From: an uncultured Alphaproteobacteria bacterium
GTDB taxonomy: Bacteria > Pseudomonadota > Alphaproteobacteria > Micropepsales > Micropepsaceae
Reading direction: 5' to 3'
DNA length: 40,660 nucleotides
NCBI GenBank assembly: GCA_903857685.1
Contig: CAIOFO010000095.1
Location: 1-40,660, forward strand
This document shows positions 16,514 through 26,479 of the stretch, one piece after another (position 1 is the stretch's first letter; each line of letters begins with the position of its first letter). Position numbers and translations under genes: made by a program. The notes beneath the pieces were generated by a model, which saw only the letters and a list, made by a program, of their open reading frames with translations, did no database searches and was not told the DNA's origin.

Positions 16514-16938
16514 AACAGATCGCGCAGCATGGGAATAAGAGGCAAGTCGGCGGCGGGCATGGGATAGGTGTCCGCGCTGGCGAGCAACTCCCGCGGCCGG
16601 ATCCATTTGAGCGCCGCATGCGTCAGGCTCTGCGGATTTCCGTCCCAGCGACGGCAGATGTAGAGCGGCATCAAAAGGTGAAATGCGCCATAGGTATGCG
16701 AAGCAAAGGTGAACGGCGCGAGACAGGGCTCCTTCACCGCGATGCCCAGTCCTTCCCTGAGCTCGCGGATCAGCGCTGCTTCGGGAGTCTCGCCCGTCTC
16801 GACCTTGCCGCCCGGAAATTCCCATAACCCTGCCATGCCCTTGCCTTCGGGACGTTGCGCGATCAGCACGCGTCCGTCAGGGTCCACCAACGCAGCGGCC
16901 ACAACCAACAGCAGATCGTGCGCCTTTGTTGCGGTCAT
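16510..16938 (-). CDS. mutT: Nudix hydrolase, MutT-like (8-oxo-dGTP diphosphatase)
   Basis: The 142-residue protein has the MutT start (LLLVVAAALVDPDGRVLIAQ), the strand GLWEFPGGKVETGET and the Nudix box GGKVETGETPEAALIRELRE followed by GLGI. Compared with the consensus REUxEExGU, the second Glu of the EE pair is Gly (codon GGA). In E. coli MutT that residue (E57) is a metal ligand, so activity could be altered. The C-terminal substrate region has WIRPRELLASADTYPMPAAD. It is placed near argJ, as in many alphaproteobacteria. A role in removing oxidised nucleotides is inferred from family. Confidence 0.88.
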   Translation of the reverse strand: MTATKAHDLLLVVAAALVDPDGRVLIAQRPEGKGMAGLWEFPGGKVETGETPEAALIRELREGLGIAVKEPCLAPFTFASHTYGAFHLLMPLYICRRWDGNPQSLTHAALKWIRPRELLASADTYPMPAADLPLIPMLRDLL

Positions 16939-17018
16939 GATGGAACGTCCATGGCTAAGGTTGAATTAAATGTCATGGTAAACCGGCATTAATATCCGGC
17001 AAAAGCAAGGAGAGCGAA

Positions 17019-17441
17019 ATGACGACTTTCGGTACAGCAGTCTGGCGCGGCGGACTCAAGGACGGCAAGGGCGCGATCTCGACCAAAAGCGGGGCGCTGC
17101 AGGACTATCCCTATGGCTTCGCCAGCCGCTTCGAGGGCAAGCCCGGCACCAATCCCGAGGAATTGATCGGCGCCGCCCATGCCGGTTGCTTCACCATGGC
17201 GCTGTCGCTGATCCTGGGCGAAGCCGGCATCACCGCAGAGGAGATGAACACAAAGGCCGATGTGACACTGGAAAAGCTGGCGGACGGTTTCGCCATTACC
17301 AAGGTGCACCTGACTTTGCGGGCCAAAATCCCTGGCACCGACAATGCGAAATTCCAGGAACTGGCCGCCAAGGCCAAGGCGGGCTGCCCGGTGTCCAAAT
17401 TGCTGAAGGCGGAGATCACGCTCGACGCGGCGCTCGCTTAG
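17019..17441 (+). CDS. OsmC family peroxiredoxin
   Basis: The 140-residue protein is an OsmC-type thiol peroxidase that reduces organic hydroperoxides. The two redox cysteines lie in [19 protein letters not shown] and [15 protein letters not shown], at the normal spacing. The N-terminal strand region has [19 protein letters not shown] and the dimer region [15 protein letters not shown] clear AGGAGAG precedes the ATG. It diverges from the Nudix gene across 80 bp, and its stop overlaps that of argJ in TTAG. It fits the OsmC branch rather than Ohr. Confidence 0.94.
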   Translation: MTTFGTAVWRGGLKDGKGAISTKSGALQDYPYGFASRFEGKPGTNPEELIGAAHAGCFTMALSLILGEAGITAEEMNTKADVTLEKLADGFAITKVHLTLRAKIPGTDNAKFQELAAKAKAGCPVSKLLKAEITLDAALA

Positions 17442-18715
17442 GAGCGATAGCTTCCATTTATGTCGATGTAGCCGTGCGTGAGATCGCAGGTCCAAACCCG
17501 CGCCATCCCCTTGCCAATTCCCAGCTCGACGGCGATCTCGACCTCACGGCCCGAGACAGCCTTGGTGGCGATCATTTCGTCATACTTGGCCGCGCGCTGG
17601 CCTTTCTCGGCCACGACATGGCCGCCGAAGGAGATTTTCAGCTTGTCGCGATCGGCCGCCTCGCCCGCCTTGCCCACCGCCATCACCACCCGGCCCCAAT
17701 TGGCGTCATTGCCGGCGATGGCGGTCTTGACCAGGGGCGAATTGGCGATGGAGAGCGCGATGCGCTTTGCCGCGTCATTCGTTTCCGCGCCGCTGACGTC
17801 AATCCGGATCAGTTTCTGCGCGCCCTCGCCGTCCTTGACCACAGCCAGCGCCAGTTCCAGCAGCACGCCGTCCAGCTTGCGGCGGAACTCGGTCAGCTTC
17901 TTGTCCGAACCCTTGGTGATGGCGGCATGCCGCGCGCCCTTGCCGGTGGCGAACAGCAAAAGCGTGTCGCTGGTGGAGGTGTCGGAATCCACCGTGATGG
18001 AATTGAAGGACGGCCCCGTCCCCGCCGCCAGGCACTCCTGCAGCACCGCGGCGGGCAGCGCCGCGTCGGTAAAGACGAAGGCCAGCATGGTGGCCATGTC
18101 GGGCGCGATCATGCCCGAACCCTTGGCGATGCCGTTGATCGTCACCTTGGTGCCGTCGATCATGGCGCTGGCGGTGGCCAGCTTGGGATAGGTGTCGGTG
18201 GTCATGATCGCCTCGGCGCTCGCGCGCCAGCCGCTGGCGGAGGCTTCCTCGGCGACCCGCCCCAGGATGCGGGTGATCTTCTCCGCCGGAAGCGGTTCTC
18301 CGATCACCCCGGTCGAGGCCATGAAGATTTCCGAGGCCTTGCAGCCGACGGTGGCGGCGGCGGCCTCGGCCACGGCGCGCGCGCCCGCCACACCGGCCTG
18401 GCCGGTAAAGGCATTTGCGTTGCCGCTATTGACCACCAGGGCGCGGGCGCTGCCATGCTTCAGTTGGACGCGGCACCAGTCCACCGGCGCGGAGGCGGTC
18501 CGGGAGCGGGTGAATACGCCGGCAACCTGGGTGCCGGGCGCCAGCACCGCCAGCAGCACATCGGTGCGGTCCTTGTATTTGACCCCCGCCTCGCCGGTCG
18601 CCAGCCGGACCCCGGCCAGGGGCGGCAGGGCGGCAAAGCGGGCCGGCGCCAGGGGCGATACCGGATGCGCCGAGGCCTTGGGGGCCTTGGATGGGGTTTC
18701 TTTAACCTTGGGCAT
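17438..18715 (-). CDS. argJ: bifunctional glutamate N-acetyltransferase / amino-acid acetyltransferase ArgJ
   Basis: ArgJ recycles the acetyl group from N-acetylornithine to glutamate in arginine synthesis, and in the bifunctional type also makes N-acetylglutamate. The protein cleaves itself at the Thr of [20 protein letters not shown]; the T of ATML becomes the N-terminal nucleophile of the beta chain. Other family blocks are [37 protein letters not shown] and [20 protein letters not shown] chose the ATG at 18715 ([10 protein letters not shown]). A longer frame to 18856 adds an unlikely leader. It diverges from secA across 223 bp. Confidence 0.96.
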   Translation of the reverse strand: MPKVKETPSKAPKASAHPVSPLAPARFAALPPLAGVRLATGEAGVKYKDRTDVLLAVLAPGTQVAGVFTRSRTASAPVDWCRVQLKHGSARALVVNSGNANAFTGQAGVAGARAVAEAAAATVGCKASEIFMASTGVIGEPLPAEKITRILGRVAEEASASGWRASAEAIMTTDTYPKLATASAMIDGTKVTINGIAKGSGMIAPDMATMLAFVFTDAALPAAVLQECLAAGTGPSFNSITVDSDTSTSDTLLLFATGKGARHAAITKGSDKKLTEFRRKLDGVLLELALAVVKDGEGAQKLIRIDVSGAETNDAAKRIALSIANSPLVKTAIAGNDANWGRVVMAVGKAGEAADRDKLKISFGGHVVAEKGQRAAKYDEMIATKAVSGREVEIAVELGIGKGMARVWTCDLTHGYIDINGSYRS

Positions 18716-18938
18716 AACTCCCCTGTGCCGGGTCTCAGATGCCCGGCGGCGCGGATCATCTGGGAAAAAGCCCGTTTGGCAAGGGGCACGGCCAATTTGG
18801 CGGTTCGCCCGCTTTTGAGGCAAAAAACCTGCGAAGGCCAAATTTGACAATGACATAAGCCGTTCTTATGTCTCCCGCGCGGCCGCCAGGCGGAAATGGC
18901 GGCTTCGGTCCCCTCATCGGTCCGTCACAGAGGAATTC

Positions 18939-21644
18939 ATGCTGGGTTTCGGCTCGCTCGCCAAACAGTTTTTCGGCTCGGCCAACGAGCGCAAGATCAA
19001 GCCCTTATGGGCCGTGGTTGCCAAGATCAACGCGCTCGAACCCCGCTTTGCGGCCATGAGCGACGAGGAACTGCGGGCAATGACCCCTGCCTTCCGGGCA
19101 CGGCTGGCTGGGGACGAAAGCCTTGACGACCTGCTGCCCGAAGCCTTCGCGGTGGTGCGCGAGGCGGCCTAGCGCACGCTGGGACAGCGCCATTTCGACG
19201 TCCAGCTGGTGGGCGGCATGGTGCTACATGAAGGCCATATCGCCGAAATGAAGACCGGCGAAGGCAAGACCCTGGTCGCCACCCTGCCCGTCTATCTCAA
19301 CGCTCTGGCGGGTGAAGGCGTCCATGTCGTGACGGTCAATGACTATCTGGCCAAGCGCGACAGCGAATGGATGGGCCAGGTCTACCGCTTCCTCGGCATG
19401 ACGGTGGGCTGCATCGTGCATGGCCTTACCGACGAGCAGCGCCGCGAAGCCTATGGCGCTGACATCACCTACGGCACCAACAACGAATACGGCTTCGATT
19501 ATCTGCGCGACAACATGAAATACACGCTCAGCGCCATGTCGCAGCGCGGCCATGCCTATGCCATCGTGGACGAGGTGGACTCGATCCTGGTGGACGAAGC
19601 CCGCACGCCGCTGATCATCTCCGGCCCGACCGAAGACCAATCCGAGACCTACAAGGCTGTCGATGCGCTGATGGGCAACCTCGTCGATGGCGACATTGAG
19701 ATGGACGAGAAGAGCCGCCAGGTGAACCTGACGGAAGCCGGCAATGAACGCATGACGCAGTTGCTGCGCCCCGCCGGCCTGATGGAAGTGGGCGATCTTT
19801 ACGACAACGAGAACATCACCCTCCTGCATCACGTCAACCAGGCGCTGAAAGCGCACAAGCTGTTCCAGCGCGACAAGGATTACATCGTCAAGAACGACCA
19901 GCTGGTCATCATCGACGAATTCACCGGCCGCATGATGGAAGGCCGCCGTTTTTCCGACGGGTTGCACCAGGCGCTGGAAGCCAAGGAGCAGGTCACGGTC
20001 CTGCCCGAAAACGTCACCCTGGCCTCGATCACCTTCCAGAATTATTTCCGGCTCTACGGCAAGCTGGCCGGCATGACCGGCACGGCCCTGACCGAAGCGG
20101 CCGAGTTCATGGACATCTACAAGCTGGATGTCCGCGACATTCCCACCAATGTTCCGGTCAAGCGCATCGATTACGATGACGAGGTCTATCGCACCGCCGA
20201 CGAGAAGAACGATGCCATCGTCAAGCTGGTGGAAGAATGCATCGCGCGCCAGCAGCCGATCTTGGTCGGCACCACATCGATCGAGAAGTCCGAGCAGCTT
20301 TCCGAGCTGATGAAGAAGCGCAAGATCAAGCACCATGTGCTGAATGCACGTTACCACGAGCAGGAAGCCTCCATTGTCGCCCAGGCCGGTGTGCCCGGCG
20401 CGGTCACCATCGCCACCAACATGGCGGGCCGCGGCACCGACATTCAGCTCGGCGGCAATCTGGACATGCGCATCAAGAATGAGCTTGAAGGCGTCACCGA
20501 CGGGGACGGCCGCAATGGCGAGATTGACCGCATTCGCGCCGAAGTGGCGGTCAACAAGGAAAAGGCCCTCGCGGCGGGCGGTCTCTACGTGGTGGGCACA
20601 GAGCGGCATGAAAGCCGCCGCATCGACAACCAGCTGCGCGGCCGTTCCGGCCGCCAGGGCGATCCGGGCGCATCGAAATTCTTCCTGTCCCTGCAGGACG
20701 ACCTCATGCGGATTTTCGGCTCCGAGCGCATGGACGGCATCCTGCAGCGCCTGGGACTTGAGCCCGGCGAAGCCATCATCCATCCCTGGGTCAACAAGGC
20801 GTTGGAAAAGGCGCAGCAGAAGGTTGAAGCGCGCAACTTCGAGATGCGCAAGAACATCCTGAAATACGACAATGTGCTCAACGACCAGCGCAAGGTGATC
20901 TTCGAGCAGCGCCGCGAAATCATGTCGGCCGACGATATCTCCGACGAGATCGCCGATTTCCGCGAAGAAGTGGTGGAGTCGCTGGTGAGCCGCCACATCC
21001 CGGAAAAAGCCTATGCCGAACAATGGGACGCCAAGGGCCTGCACGACGAAGTGCACCGCATTTTCGGCGTCGAGCTGCCGGTGATGGACTGGACCAAGGA
21101 AGAAGGCATCGCCGACGAGGAAGTGCGTCACCGCATCCTGGAGGCCGTCGAGGCCCGCGCCGCCGCCCGGGTTGCGGAATACGGCCCCGAGATCATGCGC
21201 TATGTCGAAAAGGCGATCCTGCTGCAGACCCTGGACCACAACTGGCGCGAGCACATCGTCAATCTCGATCACCTGCGCCAGTATGTCGGCCTGCGCGGCT
21301 ATGGCCAGCGCGACCCGCTCAACGAGTACAAGAGCGAAGCCTTCGAGATGTTTGACGGCATGCTGTCCAAGCTGCGCAGCGAAGTGATCCAGCAGGTGAT
21401 GCAGGTGCAGATCCAGACCGGTGCCCCGCCGCCCGCCCTGGAGCCGCAGTCCCTGCCCACCATGCAGGCCTCGCATATCAACCCGCTGACCGGCGAGGAC
21501 GAATTCGCCCATGCCCGGGCCGCGGCGGCAGCCGGTCCGGTGAGTCCGGACAATCCGGCCACCTGGAACAAGATCCAGCGCAATGCGCCCTGCCCCTGCG
21601 GCTCAGGCAAGAAATTCAAGCATTGCCACGGAGCGCTGGCGTAA
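18939..21644 (+). pseudogene. secA: preprotein translocase ATPase SecA, interrupted by in-frame TAG at codon 78
   Basis: SecA drives protein export through SecYEG. The start ([20 protein letters not shown], then [10 protein letters not shown]) and the rest ([20 protein letters not shown] onwards) are in the same frame, but codon 78 (19170-19172) is TAG where relatives have a Lys, Arg or Trp. Everything else is intact: Walker [56 protein letters not shown], and the C-terminal zinc site [14 protein letters not shown]. Without the TAG it would be a 901-residue protein of normal length. SecA is essential, so a sequencing or assembly error, readthrough or suppression, a second copy, or restart at GTG 19209/ATG 19218 must be considered. 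A restart product would lack about 90 N-terminal residues. Confidence 0.93.
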
Positions 21645-21655
21645 TTTTGGTCGCA

Positions 21656-21736
21656 CGGCCGGACGGAGTTGCCTAGCGGCAGCTTAGGCAACCCGGGGCC
21701 GCGTTCGATTCGCTGGCGCTATCGAACTCCCGGCCG
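21656..21736. other. structured intergenic element between secA and corA
   Basis: Three nested perfect stems can form. The outer stem is CGGCCGG (21656-21662) with CCGGCCG (21730-21736). Inside it are hairpins GTTGCCTA/TAGGCAAC (21668-21692) and GTTCGAT/ATCGAAC (21703-21727). Together they make a three-way junction in RNA or a cruciform in DNA. There is no T-run, so it is not a plain terminator. It could be a corA leader structure, a small RNA or a dispersed repeat. Confidence 0.5.
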
Positions 21737-21807
21737 ATGCTCCATCAGAGTTGCGCTTTCCCGGTTTTTCGCGCGTTATCGCGACTGAATTCCGGGGAGA
21801 GTCCAAT

Positions 21808-22740
21808 TTGCTGACCGCCTATCCGTCCGAAGGCAAGCCGGTATGGGTTGACCTGTGGAATCCGACGCGGGACGAAATCGGCAAGGCCTGCGCCGATTAC
21901 GGCCTCAACATTCCGCCTCGCGAGCAACTGGAAGAAATCGAATTCTCCAGCCGGCTGCAATATGAAGACGGCGCTTTCGCCATTTCTGTTCCGGTGACCC
22001 CGCACAACAAGGGCGAAGAGGATGTCACCTCGCCGCTGGGGTTTGTCCTGACCCCCGATATCCTGATCACGGTCCGCTTCGCCCGGCTTCACACCTTTGA
22101 ATCCATTGTCGAGCGGGTGAAACGCCGCCAGCGCTCCGCCCCCGATATTTTCCTGGTGATCATCGAGGCGCTGGTGGATTACGGTGCTGATCGGCTGGAA
22201 GAATTGCGCAACGAGGCACAATCGGTTTCCAGCCGCATCTTCCACAAGGAAATGGAGCGCAGCCAGCGCAACATCAAGAGAACCAACCGCATGTTGCGCG
22301 CCACCCTGGTGGAGATCGGCGACATGGGCGAACGGCTCTCCCATATCCGCGAAACATTGCTGGTGCTGCAGCGCGCCGCGCCCTTTGTCACCGAGCATGG
22401 CGACGGCTGGATGGATCCCCCCGTCAAGGCGCGGCTCAAAATGGCGGCCAGCGATGTCCAGTCCCTCAATGACTACGAAATCCACCTCACCGACAAGATC
22501 CAGTTCCTGCTCGACGCGGCCCTGGGCTTCATCAATACCGAGCAGAATGACCTGTTCAAGGTTCTCACCATCGCATCGGTGGTGGGCATTCCGCCCACCT
22601 TCGTCGCCAGCATGTACGGGATGAATTTCCACAACATGCCGGAATTGTCCTGGGCCTATGGCTATGAATGGGGGCTGGGACTGATCGTGCTGTCCACGGT
22701 GATCCCGATCGTTTGGTTCAAGGTCAGGGGCTGGTGGTGA
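21808..22740 (+). CDS. corA: magnesium/cobalt transporter CorA
   Basis: CorA is a pentameric channel for Mg2+ (and Co2+). The cytoplasmic domain covers about residues 1-245 (VDLWNPTRDEIGKACADYGL, LTPDILITVRFARLHTFESI, then a long helix region). The first membrane segment (VLTIASVVGIPPTFVASMYG) ends in the signature YGMNF, and a second segment follows (GLGLIVLSTVIPIVWF). I chose the TTG at 21808 (LTAYPSEGKPVW), because GGGGAG lies eight bases upstream. A TTG at 21751 would add 19 residues. A strongly structured segment (21656-21736) precedes it. Confidence 0.92.
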   Translation: MLTAYPSEGKPVWVDLWNPTRDEIGKACADYGLNIPPREQLEEIEFSSRLQYEDGAFAISVPVTPHNKGEEDVTSPLGFVLTPDILITVRFARLHTFESIVERVKRRQRSAPDIFLVIIEALVDYGADRLEELRNEAQSVSSRIFHKEMERSQRNIKRTNRMLRATLVEIGDMGERLSHIRETLLVLQRAAPFVTEHGDGWMDPPVKARLKMAASDVQSLNDYEIHLTDKIQFLLDAALGFINTEQNDLFKVLTIASVVGIPPTFVASMYGMNFHNMPELSWAYGYEWGLGLIVLSTVIPIVWFKVRGWW

Positions 22741-22750
22741 CGGGCGCGGT

Positions 22751-23701
22751 CTAGAGATTGCGCCCGATGGCCAGATACTTTTCCCGCCGCGACTTGACCA
22801 GCTGTTCGCCGTTCATGCCGTCCAGCTCAGCCAGGCCGGCGGCGATCTGGTCCGACACCGCATCGATGGTCGCGTGCGGGCCGCGATGGGCGCCGCCTTC
22901 GGGTTCCGGCACGATGGCGTCGATCAGTTTCAATTCCTGAAGATCCTGCGCCGTGATCTTGAGGGCGGTGGCTGCTTCCTGCGCCTTGTCGGCGCTGCGC
23001 CATAGTATCGAGGCCGCCCCTTCCGGCGAGATCACCGAATAGACAGCGTGCTCCAGCATATAGACGCGGTTGGCGGCGGCGATGGCGATGGCGCCGCCCG
23101 AACCGCCCTCGCCGATGATGGTGGCGATGAACGGCGCCTTCAGCGAAAGCCCGGCGTCAATCGCGCGCGCAATGGCTTCGGCCTGGCCGCGTTCCTCGGC
23201 GGTGACGCCGGGAAAGGCGCCCGACGTGTCGACAAAGGACAGCACCGGAAAGCCGAAGCGGCCGGCCAGTTCGAACAACCGCACCGCCTTGCGATAACCT
23301 TCCGGCATCGCCATGCCGAAATTATGCTTGATGCGGGTGCTCGTATCGTTGCCGCGTTCCTGACCCATGAACACGATGGGGCGGCCGCGAAAGCGGGCCA
23401 GCCCGCCGACAATGGCCTGGTCCTCGCCGAACTGGCGGTCGCCCGCCAGCGGCGTGAAATCGTCCAGGATCGCCCGCGCGTAATCCAGAAAATGCGGCCG
23501 TCCCGGATGGCGCGCCACCTGCACCTTTTGCCAGGGCGTCAGCCGGGCATAGGTATCGCGCACCATTTCGCTGGCGCGGTCGCGCAGGCGCTCCACGTCC
23601 TGGCCGATATCCATGGTGGGATCAGCCTCGGCCAGCTTCTGCAGCTCGACGATCTTGCCTTCCAGTTCGGCAATGGGACGTTCAAATTCCAGGTAATGCA
23701 T
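22751..23701 (-). CDS. accA: acetyl-CoA carboxylase carboxyltransferase subunit alpha
   Basis: AccA pairs with AccD to move the carboxyl group from biotin to acetyl-CoA, the first committed step of fatty acid synthesis. The 316-residue protein starts MHYLEFERPIAELEGKIVEL. It has the crotonase-fold blocks FGMAMPEGYRKAVRLFELA, FPVLSFVDTSGAFPGVTAEE and FIATIIGEGGSGGAIAIAAA, and the end block YSVISPEGAASILWR. The ATG at 23701 gives the expected N-terminus; an upstream extension to 23779 is not family-like. It is convergent with corA (10 bp between stops) and lies downstream of the XerD-type gene. Confidence 0.97.
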   Translation of the reverse strand: MHYLEFERPIAELEGKIVELQKLAEADPTMDIGQDVERLRDRASEMVRDTYARLTPWQKVQVARHPGRPHFLDYARAILDDFTPLAGDRQFGEDQAIVGGLARFRGRPIVFMGQERGNDTSTRIKHNFGMAMPEGYRKAVRLFELAGRFGFPVLSFVDTSGAFPGVTAEERGQAEAIARAIDAGLSLKAPFIATIIGEGGSGGAIAIAAANRVYMLEHAVYSVISPEGAASILWRSADKAQEAATALKITAQDLQELKLIDAIVPEPEGGAHRGPHATIDAVSDQIAAGLAELDGMNGEQLVKSRREKYLAIGRNL

Positions 23702-23806
23702 GCTAAGGCGACTCTGAATGAAAAAATCGGGCGGAAACTGCCACAGATGCCCTGCAAAAGGAAATCGTCCCGGGCGCAAACCGCTCCCCGCCGTTAACGT
23801 TTTTGC

Positions 23807-24760
23807 TCAGCTTTTCCGGGGTTTTGCCAAAGGATGCGCCTTCTGCATCACCCGTTTGAGGTGATCCTTGGCGACATGGGTGTAGATTTCGGTGGTGGCG
23901 ATGTCGGCATGGCCCAACAGGGTCTGCACACTGCGCAAATCCGCGCCGCCTTCCACCATATGGGTGGCGAAGGCATGGCGCAGCACATGCGGCGAAACCT
24001 TGGCCGGATCAAGCCCCGCCTTCAGCGCCAGACCTTTCAGCAACTGGTGCAGCCGCTGGCGGGTGAGAAAGCCGTGCCGGCCGCGCGAACAGAAAAGATA
24101 GCGCGCGGCGCCGGGCGAATTTTTCGGCAGGAATTCCGCGCGGACATCCAGGTATGCGGCGATCGCCGCCTTTGCTCCGGGGTTGAGCGGCGCCAGCCTT
24201 TCCTTGCCGCCCTTGCCTTCCACCAGCACAAAGCCTTCCTTGCCCCTGATGCGCGCCAACGGCATGCCCGCCAGTTCCGAAACCCGCAGGCCTGCCGCAT
24301 ACAGCATCTCGACGATCGCCAGCAGGCGCTTGCCTTCATCTGACTTCTGCGCCTCTTCGCCCGCGGCGGCGAGCATCGCTTCCATGTCGGCAGCGGAAAG
24401 GATTTTCGGCAGCGGCCGCGAGCCGCGCGGACTGTCCACCGCATCGGTGGGATTGTCGGAGCGCATCTCCTCGGCGAACAGAAAACCGTAAAACTGGCGC
24501 AGCGCCGACAGCCTTCGGGCCTGGGAAGATGCGGCGATGCCGGAAGCGGATAGTCCCCGCAGATAGGCCTTGACCTCGTCGCGGCTGGCCCCTGCCAGGC
24601 CATTTTTGGGATGGCCGGCAAAATCCAGCAGGTCGTGGCGATAGGCGGCCAGGGTGTTGGCGCCCGCCCCCCGTTCGGCGCTCATCATTTCCAGGAACGC
24701 CTCGATCAGGGCGGCGCCCCTTTTTTCAGGCATTCGAGGCTGTTTTCGGCGCGGACTCAT
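23807..24760 (-). CDS. xerD: site-specific tyrosine recombinase, XerD-like
   Basis: XerC/XerD recombinases resolve chromosome dimers at dif before division. The 317-residue protein has an N-terminal SAM-like core-binding domain (FLEMMSAERGAGANTLAAYR) and the catalytic residues in order: Arg in YAAGLRVSELAGMPL, Lys in VEGKGGKERLAPL, HxxR in SPHVLRHAFATHMVEGGADL, His in LLGHADIATTEIY and the Tyr nucleophile in that same block. XerD rather than XerC is favoured by the accA/aroK neighbourhood. A second ATG at 24733 (MPEKRGAALIEAF) is possible. It diverges from aroK. Confidence 0.92.
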   Translation of the reverse strand: MSPRRKQPRMPEKRGAALIEAFLEMMSAERGAGANTLAAYRHDLLDFAGHPKNGLAGASRDEVKAYLRGLSASGIAASSQARRLSALRQFYGFLFAEEMRSDNPTDAVDSPRGSRPLPKILSAADMEAMLAAAGEEAQKSDEGKRLLAIVEMLYAAGLRVSELAGMPLARIRGKEGFVLVEGKGGKERLAPLNPGAKAAIAAYLDVRAEFLPKNSPGAARYLFCSRGRHGFLTRQRLHQLLKGLALKAGLDPAKVSPHVLRHAFATHMVEGGADLRSVQTLLGHADIATTEIYTHVAKDHLKRVMQKAHPLAKPRKS

Positions 24761-24820
24761 GCCTTTTCTCTAGCATATACGCTTCGTTCCTGAGGGTCTT
24801 TCGTGTATGCGAAAGGCCGC

Positions 24821-25348
24821 ATGACACTGACGAAAACGGTGGCACTGGTCGGCATGATGGGCGCGGGCAAGACATCCCTTGGCCGCCGCCTTGCCGCGCG
24901 GCTGGAGGTGCCGTTCCGCGACGCCGATCATGAGATCGAGGCGGCGGCGGGCCTCAGCGTGTCCGAGATATTCGCCAAGTTCGGCGAGCCCTATTTCCGC
25001 GACGGCGAACGGCGTGTGATTGCCCGCCTGCTGGCCGAGCCGCCGCACATCCTGGCCTCGGGCGGCGGCGCGTTCATGGACCCCGACACCCGCGCCGCGA
25101 TGAAAAAAAGCGCCCTCTCCGTCTGGCTGAAGGCGCCCGCCGGCGTGCTGCTGTCGCGGGTGAAAAAGCGTGACACCCGCCCCCTGCTCCAGGGCGGCGA
25201 CCCGAAGGAAACCATCGAGAAGTTGCTTGCGGTGCGCGAGCCGGTCTATGCCCTGGCCGACATCACGCTGGAATGCGCCGACGAATCGCATCACAGCGCG
25301 GTGGAGCGCATCCTGGCGGCCTTGCTGGAACGGGGTTTGGGGACATGA
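24821..25348 (+). CDS. aroK: shikimate kinase
   Basis: Shikimate kinase phosphorylates shikimate in the aromatic amino acid pathway. The 175-residue protein has Walker A VGMMGAGKTSLGRRLAARL, the shikimate-binding DADHEIEAAAGLSVSEIFAK and FGEPYFRDGERRVI, LASGGGAFMDP, and the lid region RDTRPLLQGGDPKETIEKL. I chose the ATG at 24821, because AAAGG precedes it; a GTG at 24803 would add six residues. The stop overlaps the aroB start as ATGA, the usual aroKB coupling. Confidence 0.95.
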   Translation: MTLTKTVALVGMMGAGKTSLGRRLAARLEVPFRDADHEIEAAAGLSVSEIFAKFGEPYFRDGERRVIARLLAEPPHILASGGGAFMDPDTRAAMKKSALSVWLKAPAGVLLSRVKKRDTRPLLQGGDPKETIEKLLAVREPVYALADITLECADESHHSAVERILAALLERGLGT

Positions 25349-26439
25349 CCAAGATCATCACTGTCGGGCTTGGCGACCGGGCCTATGCCATTCATGTCGG
25401 CAACGGCCTGCTGGCGCAGGCCGGCGCATTGCTGAAGCCGTTTGCGCGCGGTCCTGTCCCCGTTGTGACCGACGTAAATGTCGGCGAAATTCACCTGGCG
25501 CGGTTTCTGGATGTGATGGGCCATGCCGGGCTGGACGCCCGCCCCATCGTGATGCCCCCCGGCGAAGGCAGCAAAAGCTTTGGCGGACTGGAAACATTGA
25601 CCGGCCAGCTGCTGGACATGGAAATCAGCCGCGGCGGCCTGATCGTGGCGCTGGGCGGCGGCGTGATCGGCGACCTCACCGGTTTCGCCGCGGGTATCCT
25701 CAAACGCGGCGTTGCCTTCGCCCAGGTGCCTACCACGCTGCTGTCGCAAGTGGATTCCTCGGTGGGCGGCAAGACCGGCATCAACACGACCCAGGGCAAG
25801 AATTTGATCGGCGTATTCCACCAGCCGCGGCTGGTGATTGCCGACACCGCCCTGCTGTCCACCCTGCCCAGGCGCGAACTCCTGGCGGGTTATGCCGAGA
25901 TCGCCAAATATGGCGCGCTGGGCGACGCGGAATTCTTCACATGGCTGGAGCAGAACGGTCCGCTGGCGCTGTCCGGTCACAGCGACGCCATGGTCCATGC
26001 CGTCGCCCATTCCTGCCAGATGAAGGCCGATATCGTGGCGCGTGACGAACGCGAAAGCGGCGAGCGCGCGCTTCTGAATCTCGGCCACACCTTTGGCCAT
26101 GCGCTGGAGGCCCTGACGGGCTATTCCGACCGCCTGCTGCATGGCGAAGGCGTCGCCATCGGCATGGCGCTGGCCTTTGCTCTTTCCGTGCGCCTGGGAC
26201 TGACGCCGCCCGCGGACGCGGAGCGTTTTGTGCGCCACCTCAAGGCCGTGGGGCTGCCGTCGGCCATTTCCGACATTCCCGGCCCCCGTCCGGACGCCGG
26301 CAGCCTGATTGCCGCCATGGGTCATGACAAGAAAGTGGCGGACGGCAAGATCAATTTCGTCCTACTGCGCGGTTTGGGGAAGGCTTTTGTCACGTCCGAC
26401 GTGCCGCCGGACGCCCTCGCCAATGTTCTAAGCGCCTGA
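25345..26439 (+). CDS. aroB: 3-dehydroquinate synthase
   Basis: AroB converts DAHP to 3-dehydroquinate using NAD+ and a metal ion. The 364-residue protein has the NAD-binding block GLIVALGGGVIGDLTGFAAG, VPTTLLSQVDSSVGGKTGIN (active-site Asp/Lys), the metal ligands in LLNLGHTFGHALEAL and LLHGEGVAIGMALAFALS, and MGHDKKVADGKINFVLLRGL. The ATG at 25345 overlaps the aroK stop. The upstream open frame is out of context with the family. Confidence 0.97.
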   Translation: MTKIITVGLGDRAYAIHVGNGLLAQAGALLKPFARGPVPVVTDVNVGEIHLARFLDVMGHAGLDARPIVMPPGEGSKSFGGLETLTGQLLDMEISRGGLIVALGGGVIGDLTGFAAGILKRGVAFAQVPTTLLSQVDSSVGGKTGINTTQGKNLIGVFHQPRLVIADTALLSTLPRRELLAGYAEIAKYGALGDAEFFTWLEQNGPLALSGHSDAMVHAVAHSCQMKADIVARDERESGERALLNLGHTFGHALEALTGYSDRLLHGEGVAIGMALAFALSVRLGLTPPADAERFVRHLKAVGLPSAISDIPGPRPDAGSLIAAMGHDKKVADGKINFVLLRGLGKAFVTSDVPPDALANVLSA

Positions 26440-26479
26440 AAACTGGCATTGTCCTGCCGCTTTGCTGCGGAACCTGACG

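Noticed and set aside
19170-19172. General recoding of TAG in this organism
   Set aside because: Several ordinary genes here (ubiG, osmC, the CorC-like gene, the DUF3108 gene) end in TAG at the expected length.
19224-21512. 762-residue open frame opposite secA
   Set aside because: It is a shadow frame; the SecA motifs on the plus strand explain the region.
21656-21736. Possible tRNA between secA and corA (TTCGATT and cloverleaf-like stems)
   Set aside because: The T-arm stem is only 3 bp and no anticodon arm or CCA-type acceptor fits; kept only as a structured element.
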